Shown here piece after piece: positions 44,690 through 54,335 of a DNA stretch of 64,000 nucleotides. The translations under genes were made by a program, and so were the position numbers. Location of the stretch: NCBI GenBank assembly GCA_003490145.1, contig QULQ01000003.1, forward strand, positions 1-64,000, written 5' to 3'. Position 1 is the first letter of the stretch. Each line of letters opens with the position of its first letter. This DNA is from Lachnospiraceae bacterium OM04-12BH (lineage in GTDB: Bacteria > Bacillota > Clostridia > Lachnospirales > Lachnospiraceae). The notes below the pieces were generated by a model that was not told where the DNA came from, did not search any database, and saw nothing but the letters and a program-made list of their open reading frames with translations.

Positions 44690-46195
44690 ATGGAAAAATT
44701 CGTAATGGAAATGCATCAGATAGAAAAACAATTTTCTGGTGTTAAAGCATTAATAAATATTGATTTTTCTCTAAAACCTGGAGAAATACATGCACTATTA
44801 GGAGGAAATGGGGCTGGTAAATCCACATTAATCAAAGTGCTTGGAGGAATTTATAAACCGGATGCAGGACAGATTCTGATAAATGGAAAGCTCGTTAATA
44901 TTCAATCTGTTCAGGATGCACAAAAACAGGGAATAGGAATTATACACCAAGAGATAGTTTTAGTTCCATATTTAAGTGTAGCAGAAAATATATTTCTTGG
45001 TAGAGAACCGGTAACAAAGCTGGGAATAAAGGATACAAAAAAAATATATCGTGAAGCACAGGCAATGATAGATAAGCTGGGAATTGATATAAATGCCAAA
45101 CAATTAGTAGAAGAGCTGTCTATTGCAAAACAACAAATCGTAGAAATTGTAAAAGCAATATCTTTTGATGTAAAGATACTGGTGATGGATGAACCAACTT
45201 CCTCATTGGAAGAAAACGAAGTAGTAACACTGTTTTCTATAATGAGGAACCTAAAAGAGCAAGGTGTTAGTATAATATATATTTCTCATAAAATGGAAGA
45301 AATATTTCGTATTGCGGATAGAATTACGGTAATAAGAGATGGAACATATGTTGGAACATGTGAAGCAGCAGGCGCTAATGTTGATGACTTGATTAACATG
45401 ATGGTAGGAAAGTCATTTGAACGTTTATTTATAAGAACATCAGTGCCTACGGATGATGAAGTACTAAGAATTGAAAATATATCAAAAAATGGTGTGTTTA
45501 AAAATATAAATTTTACTTTGCACCGGGGAGAAGTTCTAGGATTTGCAGGACTTGTTGGAGCCGGACGAAGCGAAATCATGTCTGCCATTTTTGGCGCAGA
45601 TAAATATGACAGCGGCCAGATTTATTTAGAAAAGAGACCGGTCAAAATAAAATCTCCGGGACAGGCTATTGCCAATGGGATAGCAATGGTACCTGAAAAT
45701 AGGAAAAAACAGGGACTTATTCTTATTAATACTGTGGGATTCAATATCACATTAGCAAATATCAAGAGCCTGTGCAGACATTCTGTAATTGATAAAAATC
45801 GGTGCAAGGAACTTATAAAAAGGTATATAAAAACCCTAAATGTGAAAACGTCCTCACCTAATCAGATTATTCAGAATCTTTCCGGTGGGAATCAGCAAAA
45901 AGCTGTTCTGGCTAAATGGCTAGCAATCAATCCTAAAGTATTGATCCTGGATGAGCCTACAAGAGGAATAGATATTGGGGCTAAACAGGAAATATATAGT
46001 CTTATTGACAAATTATCTGCTGAAGGAATGGGAATAATCATGATTTCTTCGGAACTACCGGAGATAATTAATATGTGTGATAATGTTTGTGTTGTTCGAG
46101 AAGGAAATATTACAGCACAGCTTTCAAAAACTGAATTATCACAAAGCAATATTATGAAATATGCAACGAAAGGTGAAGATAAAGATGAAAACTAA
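44690..46195 (+). CDS. sugar ABC transporter ATPase, double-domain (RbsA/MglA type)
   Basis: 501 aa from the ATG at 44690 (GAGGAAGG upstream). Two ABC domains: first with Walker A GGNGAGKSTL, signature LSIAKQQ and Walker B ILVMDEPTSSL; second with degenerate Walker A GLVGAGRSEIM, signature LSGGNQQK and Walker B LILDEPTRGID. Energises CUT2 monosaccharide uptake. Overlaps the permease gene by 11 bp. Confidence 0.94.
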   Translation: MEKFVMEMHQIEKQFSGVKALINIDFSLKPGEIHALLGGNGAGKSTLIKVLGGIYKPDAGQILINGKLVNIQSVQDAQKQGIGIIHQEIVLVPYLSVAENIFLGREPVTKLGIKDTKKIYREAQAMIDKLGIDINAKQLVEELSIAKQQIVEIVKAISFDVKILVMDEPTSSLEENEVVTLFSIMRNLKEQGVSIIYISHKMEEIFRIADRITVIRDGTYVGTCEAAGANVDDLINMMVGKSFERLFIRTSVPTDDEVLRIENISKNGVFKNINFTLHRGEVLGFAGLVGAGRSEIMSAIFGADKYDSGQIYLEKRPVKIKSPGQAIANGIAMVPENRKKQGLILINTVGFNITLANIKSLCRHSVIDKNRCKELIKRYIKTLNVKTSSPNQIIQNLSGGNQQKAVLAKWLAINPKVLILDEPTRGIDIGAKQEIYSLIDKLSAEGMGIIMISSELPEIINMCDNVCVVREGNITAQLSKTELSQSNIMKYATKGEDKDEN

Positions 46196-47180
46196 ATACA
46201 AATTTTCCTGGTCTGATAATATAATTGGTTCATTTGTAAAAAGAAATTTAGGAATCATTATAGTTTTAATGGTACTGATGATTACACTATCACTGGTATC
46301 GGATGTTTTTTTAACAAGCCAAAATCTGATCACGGTTTTAAAGCAGATTTCTCATAATATGTGTCTTGCACTTGGTATGACATTGATTATTATTTTGGGA
46401 GGAATCGATCTGTCAGTCGGAGCATTGGTAGCTATGACGGGAACTCTTTGTGCTGGATTTATCGTTTTGCAGGGTATGCCAATCTGGCTTGCTATATGCG
46501 TGACGATATTACTTGGCATATTCTGTGGATTATTTAACGGTACTATAGTGGCAGTATTTAAACTCCCGGCATTTATTGTTACGCTTGTTATGATGAATAT
46601 TGCCAGAGGTGTGGCATATATATATTGCGGTGGGAAGACGGTCAGAGTTATGGATGAATCATTTGTAAGAATAGGAAACACAACAATAGGCTCGATTCCT
46701 ATACCTGTTATCTATATGGTAATTTTTGTTCTGATTTTTGCATTTCTTTTGAATAAGACAAAATTTGGAACCTATATTTATGCCATTGGTGGAAATAGAG
46801 AATCTGCCAGATTATCAGGTGTACCAATAAAGAAGATTGAAATTGCAGTATTTGCGATTGCTGGTTTTATGTCTGCATTTGCTGGAATTGTTCTGTCAGC
46901 ACGTATGTATTCGGGACAACCATCTGTTGGTGATGGACATGAATTAAATGCGATTGCAGCATGTGTTTTAGGTGGAGTGTCAATGAGTGGTGGAGTTGGT
47001 ACTATTGGGGGAACAGTGCTTGGCGTTATGGTTATTGGAATCATCAATAATGGATTGAATTTGCTAAATGTAAGTTCATATTGGCAGCTTGTTGCCAAGG
47101 GAATTATTATATTAGCAGCTGTATTAATTGATTGGTTTAAACATAGTGATGTATTTAAAAAGAAATTTAAACATAATTAA
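46185..47180 (+). CDS. sugar ABC transporter permease (RbsC type)
   Basis: 331 aa from the ATG at 46185. About ten TM helices; family motifs LGMTLIIILGGIDLSVGALVAM, GLFNGTIVA, PAFIVTLVMM and GVSMSGGVGTIGGTVLGV. Inner-membrane channel of the CUT2 transporter. Confidence 0.94.
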   Translation: MKTKYKFSWSDNIIGSFVKRNLGIIIVLMVLMITLSLVSDVFLTSQNLITVLKQISHNMCLALGMTLIIILGGIDLSVGALVAMTGTLCAGFIVLQGMPIWLAICVTILLGIFCGLFNGTIVAVFKLPAFIVTLVMMNIARGVAYIYCGGKTVRVMDESFVRIGNTTIGSIPIPVIYMVIFVLIFAFLLNKTKFGTYIYAIGGNRESARLSGVPIKKIEIAVFAIAGFMSAFAGIVLSARMYSGQPSVGDGHELNAIAACVLGGVSMSGGVGTIGGTVLGVMVIGIINNGLNLLNVSSYWQLVAKGIIILAAVLIDWFKHSDVFKKKFKHN

Positions 47181-47193
47181 AAGGAGGATGAAT

Positions 47194-48663
47194 ATGAATA
47201 TATTTCGCAGAAATCATGAGGGACTTGTTTCAGGGGATGCGATTCCACTTTACCATAATGGAGTATTTCACATTTTCTATCTGACATCTCCCCCCAATAC
47301 TGTTAATTGGCCGGAAAGAATAAGAACAACATGGCAGCATGCAATAACAAAAGATTTGATAAATTGGCAGGAGCTTGAACCTGCGCTTGTCCCGGGAGAA
47401 GGAAATGCAATTGATAAAGATGGGTGTTGGACCGGATCTGCGATTTATGCAAATGGGAAATTTCATATTTTTTATACAGCAGCCGATTTAGATTCAAAAT
47501 ACCAACAGAAAATTGTACATGCAGTAAGTGATGATGGAATATCTTTTGTTAAAGAGACGACACCTTGTATCGTAGCTGATGCTGATTATTATGAAACAGT
47601 TGATTGGCGTGATCCATACGTATTTTATAATGAGGAAGATGCATGTTATTGGATTTTGATAGCAGGTAGAAAAAATAATGGTCCGGATACACGCAGAGGA
47701 TGTATTGTGTTATATAAATCTCAGGATTTATATAAGTGGAAGCATTACGGACCAATTTACGATCCTGGATATACAAATGTGACAGAATGTCCTGAAATGT
47801 TTAAAATGGGTGAGTACTGGTACATAAGCCATTCGCGATTTTCAGAATCCGGGGGAACGGTATACAGGTATTCGAAATCACCATATGGTCCGTGGAGAAC
47901 ACCAAAATATGATGGTATAGGCGGCAGAAGATTTTATGCAGCAAAATCAGCAGCTAATGATGAGGGAAGAAGATTTTATTTTGGATGGGTACATGAAAGG
48001 GCAACACCGGATGATAAGGATCATTGGTGTTGGGGAGGAGATTTCTGTATTCCACATGAAATTGTACAAAGAACAGATGGACAGCTGGACTTTAAAATGC
48101 CAGAAGAATTTAATGAATGTTTCACGGAGAGGGTTGATTCGTTATTTAAAAGACAACAAGGCGATATCAATATTAACGATGGATCAATAACAGTAGATTC
48201 TATTGGCAAGATGTCATTTGGCTTCTTTGACATTAAGGAAGCAAAGTATAGATTTAGATGTACACTTACCATGGATGATTGCAGAGACTCGGTTGGCATA
48301 ATTTTAAAATCAAATGAAGAACTATCCGAATATTATCTGCTTAGCTTGGAATTCCCGATGCAGCGGGTTTCCCTGACTAAATTTCCTGTTCCAATGGATC
48401 CATATTGGGCTGCAGCTTCCGTTGCAGTAAAAGATTTTTCAATGGCTGAGGTTGATGGACCAAGAGTATGTGAGAAATCTTTTAACATTGAAAATAATCA
48501 GGCTATAAATCTGGATATTGTTGTGGATAATGGAATCATGGAAATGTTTATAGATGATAAGGTTACATTTACATTCAGGTGCTATCGGGATTCAGAATAT
48601 GAAATTGGACTGCTTGTGCAGGATGGAAAAGGAAAGTTCGATAATATCGTATTCCAAAAATAA
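47194..48663 (+). CDS. GH32-like glycoside hydrolase (clan GH-J), cytoplasmic
   Basis: 489 aa from the ATG at 47194; the ATG at 47188 touches the AAGGAGG ribosome site. Five-bladed propeller with GDAIPLYHNGVFHIFYL (nucleophile Asp region), WTGSAIY, VDWRDPYVF (RDP, transition-state Asp) and TECPEMF (EC, acid/base Glu), plus a C-terminal beta-sandwich (about 330-489). These three acidic motifs identify clan J beta-fructosidases. No signal peptide. Last gene of the sugar operon. Confidence 0.82.
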   Translation: MNIFRRNHEGLVSGDAIPLYHNGVFHIFYLTSPPNTVNWPERIRTTWQHAITKDLINWQELEPALVPGEGNAIDKDGCWTGSAIYANGKFHIFYTAADLDSKYQQKIVHAVSDDGISFVKETTPCIVADADYYETVDWRDPYVFYNEEDACYWILIAGRKNNGPDTRRGCIVLYKSQDLYKWKHYGPIYDPGYTNVTECPEMFKMGEYWYISHSRFSESGGTVYRYSKSPYGPWRTPKYDGIGGRRFYAAKSAANDEGRRFYFGWVHERATPDDKDHWCWGGDFCIPHEIVQRTDGQLDFKMPEEFNECFTERVDSLFKRQQGDININDGSITVDSIGKMSFGFFDIKEAKYRFRCTLTMDDCRDSVGIILKSNEELSEYYLLSLEFPMQRVSLTKFPVPMDPYWAAASVAVKDFSMAEVDGPRVCEKSFNIENNQAINLDIVVDNGIMEMFIDDKVTFTFRCYRDSEYEIGLLVQDGKGKFDNIVFQK

Positions 48664-48698
48664 AAATGTATTATCTATGAATTCTCCAAATGGAGCGG

Positions 48699-48727
48699 TT
48701 GACAATTTTTCAAATTCCATATAATAT
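48699..48727 (+). promoter_or_regulatory. promoter of the amino-acid transporter operon
   Basis: TTGACA (48699-48704) followed by overlapping -10 candidates TATAAT (48720-48725, spacer 15) and TAATAT (48722-48727, spacer 17). Confidence 0.6.
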
Positions 48728-48742
48728 AGTCTCAGGCGATTC

Positions 48743-48780
48743 AGAGAGGAAGGCTTTATGGGGTCTTTCTCTCTATTTTT
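48743..48780 (+). terminator. leader hairpin with T run (possible attenuator)
   Basis: AGAGAGGAAG (48743-48752) pairs with CTTTCTCTCT (48765-48774) with one G-T wobble, followed by ATTTTT. It lies between the promoter and the binding-protein gene. Confidence 0.5.
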
Positions 48781-48825
48781 ATGACAGAGTGATTCTGCCA
48801 GAGCGCCGACAGGAAGGAGATAATT

Positions 48826-49719
48826 ATGAAAAAGAAACTTTTAAGTGTACTGTTAAGTGCAGCTATGGTACTGACACTGGCAGGCTGCGGTTCTGGCGCG
48901 GAGACAGCAGCAGGTGCAGCAGAGGAGACAACAGAGGCTTCTGGTACAGAAGCTGATGCAGCAGAGGGCAGCAAGGTATTAAAGGTAGCCATGGAATGTG
49001 GCTATGCTCCTTACAACTGGACGCAGCCTGATGATGCAAACGGAGCCGTTCCGATCAACGACAGCTCTGATTATGCTTATGGATATGATGTTATGATCGC
49101 AAAGAAGATCGCAGACACACTGGGCTACGAACTGCAGATCGTGAAGCTTGACTGGGATGCACTGATCCCTGCGGTACAGTCAGGCACTGTTGACTGCGTT
49201 ATCGCAGGTCAGTCAACAACAGCTGAAAGATTAGAAATGGTTGACTTTTCCAAGCCTTATTATTATGCTACTGTTGTAGGCCTTGTAAAACAGGACAGTG
49301 CATATGCAAATGCAGCAGGACTTGCAGATTTAAAGGGAGCCACCTGTACATCACAGCTTGGTACGATCTGGTATGACAACTGCCTTTCCCAGATCGAGGA
49401 TGCCAACATCCAGCCCGCGCAGGAATCTGCACCGGCTATGCTGGTAGCACTGGAAAGCGGAAGAACAGATCTGGTTGTTACTGATATGCCGACAGCCATG
49501 GCAGCATGTGCAGCTTATCCTGATATGAAGCTGCTTGATTTTTCCGGTACAGATGATGACTTTTCCGTATCTGATGAGGAAGTAAACATCGGTATTTCTG
49601 TACAGAAGGGAAACACAGAGCTGCTTGACGGAATCAACAGCGTACTGGAAACGATGACTGTAGATGACTTCAACAGTCTGATGCAGGAAGCGATCAGTGT
49701 ACAGCCGCTGGCAGAATAA
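48826..49719 (+). CDS. polar amino-acid ABC transporter substrate-binding lipoprotein
   Basis: 297 aa. Lipoprotein signal with TLAGC (Cys about 21), Ala/Glu/Thr-rich linker (22-50), then a type II binding fold (SBP_bac_3) with MECGYAPYNWTQPDD, GYDVMIAKKIADTLGYELQIV, VDCVIAGQSTTAERLEMVDFSKPYYYA. Specificity not readable. AAGGAG ribosome site. Confidence 0.92.
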   Translation: MKKKLLSVLLSAAMVLTLAGCGSGAETAAGAAEETTEASGTEADAAEGSKVLKVAMECGYAPYNWTQPDDANGAVPINDSSDYAYGYDVMIAKKIADTLGYELQIVKLDWDALIPAVQSGTVDCVIAGQSTTAERLEMVDFSKPYYYATVVGLVKQDSAYANAAGLADLKGATCTSQLGTIWYDNCLSQIEDANIQPAQESAPAMLVALESGRTDLVVTDMPTAMAACAAYPDMKLLDFSGTDDDFSVSDEEVNIGISVQKGNTELLDGINSVLETMTVDDFNSLMQEAISVQPLAE

Positions 49720-49757
49720 ATGAAACTGACAGATTCTGGGAAGTAAGAAGATGATAG

Positions 49758-49798
49758 AGGCCGGACACGATACTTTTAGGAGTATGTCCGGCCTTTTT
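49758..49798 (+). terminator. internal terminator after the binding-protein gene
   Basis: AGGCCGGACA (49758-49767) pairs with TGTCCGGCCT (49785-49794), inner TAC/GTA pairs, followed by five T. Within the transporter operon, so partial read-through is expected. Confidence 0.8.
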
Positions 49799-49821
49799 CA
49801 GACAGAAAAGGAGAACAGGGA

Positions 49822-50601
49822 ATGATTTCCAATATGAGTTTTATTGAAAGAATTTTTTACATTTTACAGAAATACGGGACATCGTATCTGAAGGGGGCGG
49901 GAACGACACTGGTGATCGCACTGGTATCCACGTTTATCGGCTGTATCATCGGATTTTTGTCCGGTATTATCCAGACGATCCCGGTTGACAAAAGGAGAGA
50001 TCCGCTTGTCAAGCGCGTTCTGCTTGGGATCGTAAATGTGATTCTTCGAATTTATATAGAAGTATTCCGTGGAACTCCCATGATCGTACAGGCTGTTTTC
50101 ATTTATTACGGACTGGCACAGGTATGCAATGTGCAGCTTGGCATGTGGCAGGCAGCATTCCTTGTTGTATCGATCAACACCGGAGCCTATATGGCAGAGT
50201 CAGTCAGAGGCGGTATCATTTCGGTAGATCCCGGTCAGATGGAGGGAGCCAAGGCGATCGGCATGACTCATGTACAGGCGATGATCAATGTCATCCTGCC
50301 GCAGGCATTCCGGAATATCCTGCCCCAGATCGGCAACAACCTGATCATCAATATCAAGGATACCTCCGTTCTTTCTGTGATCAGTGTAGTAGATCTTTTC
50401 TTTGTACACAAGAGTGTGTCCGGAGCGCTGTATACCTATTTTGAGTCTGCAACGATCGTTATGGCAATCTATCTGACCATGACCCTGATCACATCAAGGC
50501 TGCTCAGACTCTGGGAAAAGAAGATGGACGGCGGCGACAATTATGAACTCGTAGATGTGATGGATATCGGATCACAGCTTGGCAAGAAGGAAAGCAGATA
50601 G
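49822..50601 (+). CDS. amino-acid ABC transporter permease
   Basis: 259 aa, about five TM helices. HisM-type motifs YIEVFRGTPMIVQAVFIYYGL and, in the EAA loop, EGAKAIGMTHVQAMINVILPQAFRNILPQIGNNLI. AAGGAG ribosome site; 12 bp before the ATPase gene. Confidence 0.94.
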   Translation: MISNMSFIERIFYILQKYGTSYLKGAGTTLVIALVSTFIGCIIGFLSGIIQTIPVDKRRDPLVKRVLLGIVNVILRIYIEVFRGTPMIVQAVFIYYGLAQVCNVQLGMWQAAFLVVSINTGAYMAESVRGGIISVDPGQMEGAKAIGMTHVQAMINVILPQAFRNILPQIGNNLIINIKDTSVLSVISVVDLFFVHKSVSGALYTYFESATIVMAIYLTMTLITSRLLRLWEKKMDGGDNYELVDVMDIGSQLGKKESR

Positions 50602-50613
50602 GAGGGGCATGGC

Positions 50614-51393
50614 ATGAATCAGGAGCAGACAGTTTCAGAGAATAAAACACAGGAAAAAAGTATTTTGGAGGTGGCCCATCTGGAGAAATCCTTTGGCAGC
50701 CATTCTGTATTAAAGGATATCAGCTTCAGTGTGCATCCCGGGGATGTGGTTTCGGTTATCGGTGCATCAGGCTCCGGGAAATCCACCATGCTCCGCTGTA
50801 TCAATCTGCTTGAGACACCAGATGGAGGAAGCATTCTTTATCATGGAGAGGATATCACTGCAAGGAAGATGAATGTGCCGGCATACCGTGCCAGAGTGGG
50901 AATGGTATTCCAGAGCTTCAATCTGTTCAGCAATATGACAGTCCTGGAAAACTGTATGGTGGGACAGATCAAGGTGGCAAAGAAAAGCAAGGAAGAGGCC
51001 AGGGAAAAGGCTTTAAAGTTTCTTGATAAGGTGGGCATGAGTGCTTATGTGAATGCAAAGCCGAGGCAGCTTTCCGGAGGACAGAAGCAGAGAGTTGCGA
51101 TCGCAAGGGCACTTGCCATGGAACCGGAGATCCTGCTTTTTGATGAGCCGACGTCAGCACTGGATCCGCAGATGGTCGGAGAGGTGCTTGAGGTTATGAC
51201 AGCACTTGCCAGGGAGGGACTTACCATGATCGTGGTAACGCATGAGATGGCATTTGCAAGAGATATTTCCAGCCATGTGCTGTTTATGGCAGACGGTGTG
51301 ATCTGTGAAGAGGGAACACCAAAGCAGATCTTTGGACAGCCGAAGGAGGAAGCAACAAAAGAATTCCTCGCAAGGTTCCGGAATATGTTATAA
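50614..51393 (+). CDS. amino-acid ABC transporter ATPase
   Basis: 259 aa. Walker [13 protein letters not shown]-loop FQSFNLF, signature [17 protein letters not shown], Walker [14 protein letters not shown] and switch His VVTHEMAFA: a GlnQ/HisP-type subunit. GGAGG ribosome site. Last gene of the transporter operon. Confidence 0.95.
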   Translation: MNQEQTVSENKTQEKSILEVAHLEKSFGSHSVLKDISFSVHPGDVVSVIGASGSGKSTMLRCINLLETPDGGSILYHGEDITARKMNVPAYRARVGMVFQSFNLFSNMTVLENCMVGQIKVAKKSKEEAREKALKFLDKVGMSAYVNAKPRQLSGGQKQRVAIARALAMEPEILLFDEPTSALDPQMVGEVLEVMTALAREGLTMIVVTHEMAFARDISSHVLFMADGVICEEGTPKQIFGQPKEEATKEFLARFRNML

Positions 51394-51450
51394 TAGGGCA
51401 GGAATAAGCTTTTTTGACAGAAGGCTAACAGGACTGATCTGGGGGACAGG

Positions 51451-53535
51451 ATGGAAGATAACAAATTGATCGCACCAATGAGCAGGATTCATATGGTGCC
51501 TATGGATGTAATCAATGGCTTTGAGGTAAGACCCGGAATGTATGAAGTAAATGGCGCCACAGCAATTCCCTGTGGCGTTAATTTTACCGTTTATTCCTAT
51601 GGGGCAACCTCCTGTGAGCTGCTTTTATATAAAAGAATGGAACAGGAGCCCTATGCGGTGATCCCCTTTCCGGAAAGCTATAAGATCGGGAAGGTATATT
51701 CCATGATCGTATTTGGGCTGAATATCTGTGATTTTGAATATGCTTACCGCGTGGATGGCCCCTATGACCCGGGCAGGGGACTTCTTTTTAATAAAAAGAA
51801 CGTGCTGCTCGACATCTATGCAAAGGCTGTGACCGGGCAGAGTGTCTGGGGGATCCCGCAGAACAACTTCTATAAGGCAAGAGTGGTCAGGGATGATTTT
51901 GACTGGGGAAACACCACACAGCCGGGAATTCCCATGGAAGATCTTGTAATTTATGAATTACATGTCAGGGGATTTACAAGGCATTTTTCTTCCGGTGTAG
52001 TGAATCCCGGAACCTTTGATGGTCTCCGTGAAAGAATTCCCTATCTGAAGGAGCTTGGTGTCAATGCAGTAGAGTTGATGCCGGTATTTGAGTTCGATGA
52101 GATGAAGGACTTCCGCATGGTAGACGGAAGGCCGGTGTTGAATTACTGGGGTTATAATACGATCAGCTTTTTTGCCCCCAATACCAGCTATACGGCAGAA
52201 ACGGAATTCAACCGCGAGGGCAATGAATTAAAGCGTCTGATCCGTGAATTAAATGAAAACGGGATTGAATGTATTTTGGACGTAGTATTTAATCATACGG
52301 CAGAGGGTAATGAGCTTGGCCCCTGTTTTTCCTTCAAGGGCTTTGACAACAATATTTACTATATGCTGACGCCGGAGGGCTTTTATTATAATTTCAGCGG
52401 CTGCGGCAATACCATGAACTGTAACCACCCGATGGTGCAGCAGATGATCCTGGAGTGTCTGCGTTACTGGACAGCAACCTACCATGTAGACGGCTTCCGG
52501 TTTGATCTGGCATCCATTCTTGGAAGAAATGAGGATGGATCACCCATGAGCAAGCCGCCGCTTTTACAGAGCCTTGCCTTTGATCCCCTGCTTGGGAATG
52601 TCAAGCTGATTGCAGAGGCATGGGATGCAGGCGGTCTGTACCAGGTAGGAAGCTTTCCCTCCTGGAACCGCTGGGCAGAATGGAATGGAAAATACCGGGA
52701 TGACATGCGTGATTATCTGAAGGGGAATTACGGTATGTGGGAAACGGCGGCAAGAAGGATCATGGGCTCATCCGACCTGTATGATCCGGAGCACAGAGGC
52801 AGAAATGCCTCCGTAAATTTCCTGACCTGTCATGACGGGTTTACCTTAAATGACCTGTATTCCTATAACTGGAAGCATAATGAGGCAAATGGCTGGGGAA
52901 ATACGGACGGCAGCGATGACAACAGAAGCTGGAACTGTGGCGTAGAGGGCGATACCGATGATGAAAATGTGCTGTTCCTCCGTCACAAGCTTGCAAAGAA
53001 TGCCTTTGCTGTCCTGATGTGCAGCCGTGGAACGCCCATGTTCTTTGCGGGGGATGAATTTCTGAATACCCAGTTTGGCAATAACAATGCCTACTGTCAG
53101 GATAACGAGATTTCCTGGCTGAACTGGAGAGACAGGGAGAAGCACAAGGAGCACTATAAGTTCTGTAAATATATGATCGGCTTCCGCAGGGAGCATGCGA
53201 TCCTTAGGAAAGCACTTTTAAGGAGCAGGACTGGCTACCCGGATATGCAGGTCATGGGCATGGACGACAGCAGTAAGGTGCTCCGGGTCGTGTTTGCAGG
53301 CTGTGATGAAGAGGGACAGGAGGACATGGTATGCCTTGCCCTGAATGTTTTCTGGGAAAGACAGGAGCTGTACCTGCCGTCTCTTCCGACAGGGATGGGA
53401 TGGAAGATCGCAGCGGATACCGGAAAGGAATATTTAAAGGACGGAATACCACAGGACGGAGTTCTTCCCCTTGCAGGGAACAGCCTTTCCATGCAGGAAA
53501 GAAGTCTGATGGTGCTGGTGGCTGACCAGCTGTAG
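51451..53535 (+). CDS. glgX: glycogen debranching enzyme, isoamylase type
   Basis: 694 aa. N-terminal CBM48-like domain (about 25-130), GH13 barrel with YELHVRGFT, DVVFNHTAEGNE, GFRFDLAS (nucleophile Asp), AEAWDAGG (acid/base Glu) and LTCHDGFTLNDL (third Asp), and a C-terminal beta domain. Cleaves alpha-1,6 branches of glycogen or limit dextrins inside the cell. GGGGGACAGG before the ATG; 57 bp after the ABC ATPase gene. Confidence 0.93.
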   Translation: MEDNKLIAPMSRIHMVPMDVINGFEVRPGMYEVNGATAIPCGVNFTVYSYGATSCELLLYKRMEQEPYAVIPFPESYKIGKVYSMIVFGLNICDFEYAYRVDGPYDPGRGLLFNKKNVLLDIYAKAVTGQSVWGIPQNNFYKARVVRDDFDWGNTTQPGIPMEDLVIYELHVRGFTRHFSSGVVNPGTFDGLRERIPYLKELGVNAVELMPVFEFDEMKDFRMVDGRPVLNYWGYNTISFFAPNTSYTAETEFNREGNELKRLIRELNENGIECILDVVFNHTAEGNELGPCFSFKGFDNNIYYMLTPEGFYYNFSGCGNTMNCNHPMVQQMILECLRYWTATYHVDGFRFDLASILGRNEDGSPMSKPPLLQSLAFDPLLGNVKLIAEAWDAGGLYQVGSFPSWNRWAEWNGKYRDDMRDYLKGNYGMWETAARRIMGSSDLYDPEHRGRNASVNFLTCHDGFTLNDLYSYNWKHNEANGWGNTDGSDDNRSWNCGVEGDTDDENVLFLRHKLAKNAFAVLMCSRGTPMFFAGDEFLNTQFGNNNAYCQDNEISWLNWRDREKHKEHYKFCKYMIGFRREHAILRKALLRSRTGYPDMQVMGMDDSSKVLRVVFAGCDEEGQEDMVCLALNVFWERQELYLPSLPTGMGWKIAADTGKEYLKDGIPQDGVLPLAGNSLSMQERSLMVLVADQL

Positions 53536-53576
53536 CCGGTCAGGCAGCAGAAGCAACAGAAAGGGAGGATGTCAGG

Positions 53577-54065
53577 ATGGCAAAGAATAAAGAGATCAAA
53601 ACGAATGCTATGCGGATTCTGGAAAAGGAGAAGATCCCCTTTACCCATTATACTTATGAATGTGATGAATTTATTGACGGGATCCAGATTGCGGACAAGC
53701 TGTCCCTGCCGCATGAGAAAGTATACAAAACACTGGTGACAGAGGGACACAGCAAAAATTACTTTGTATTTGTGATCCCGATCGAGGCAGAGCTTGACCT
53801 GAAAAAGGCAGCAAAGTCAGTTGGAGAGAAGTCAGTTGCCATGATCCATGTAAAGGATATCAACAGTATCACCGGATATATCCGGGGTGGGTGTACGGCG
53901 ATCGGCATGAAAAAGCAGTTTGTAACAAGGCTGGATGAATCAGCAAAGGAGCAGGAGACGATCATTGTCAGCGGCGGCAGGATCGGTTCCCAGATCGAGC
54001 TGAAGCCGGATGACCTTTTGAAGGCCTGCAGAGGAGAATATGGTGATATTACAGCAGAAAGATAA
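53577..54065 (+). CDS. ybaK: YbaK/EbsC-family aminoacyl-tRNA deacylase
   Basis: 162 aa. Family fold with KVYKTLVTEG, FVFVIPIEAELDLKKAAK and GYIRGGCTAIGMKK; the Lys of KTL and the GGxxP-equivalent segment mark Cys-tRNA(Pro) editing proteins. Removes mischarged amino acids from tRNA(Pro). GGGAGG ribosome site, 41 bp after glgX. Confidence 0.9.
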   Translation: MAKNKEIKTNAMRILEKEKIPFTHYTYECDEFIDGIQIADKLSLPHEKVYKTLVTEGHSKNYFVFVIPIEAELDLKKAAKSVGEKSVAMIHVKDINSITGYIRGGCTAIGMKKQFVTRLDESAKEQETIIVSGGRIGSQIELKPDDLLKACRGEYGDITAER

Positions 54066-54075
54066 GGGGAAAACA

Positions 54076-54291
54076 ATGGACAAGCTGGAGAAGCAGAAAC
54101 TGAAATTACAGGAAAAGAGAAGAAGAGAGCGCAATAAACAGATTCAGAAAAGTGCAAAGCGGCTGGGTGACAGACTGGAGAGGATGACTGTTTTCTTTGG
54201 GGTGTTCCTGTGCCTGCTTGTGACTGTCATGGATGTGCTGGAATCCAGGGAGAGAAATGCGCAGAAGGATGGCGGAGCATCTGAGGGCTGA
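54076..54291 (+). CDS. small membrane protein with a basic coiled N-terminus
   Basis: 71 aa. Residues 1-38 are very rich in Lys/Arg/Glu/Gln and should form a helix or coiled coil; one TM helix follows (about 39-57) and a short polar tail. AAGGGGAAA ribosome site, 10 bp after ybaK. Unknown function. Confidence 0.65.
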   Translation: MDKLEKQKLKLQEKRRRERNKQIQKSAKRLGDRLERMTVFFGVFLCLLVTVMDVLESRERNAQKDGGASEG

Positions 54292-54335
54292 CGGAAAATG
54301 TCTGAGAATAAAACAGAAATGGAGCGGAAGCTGAT

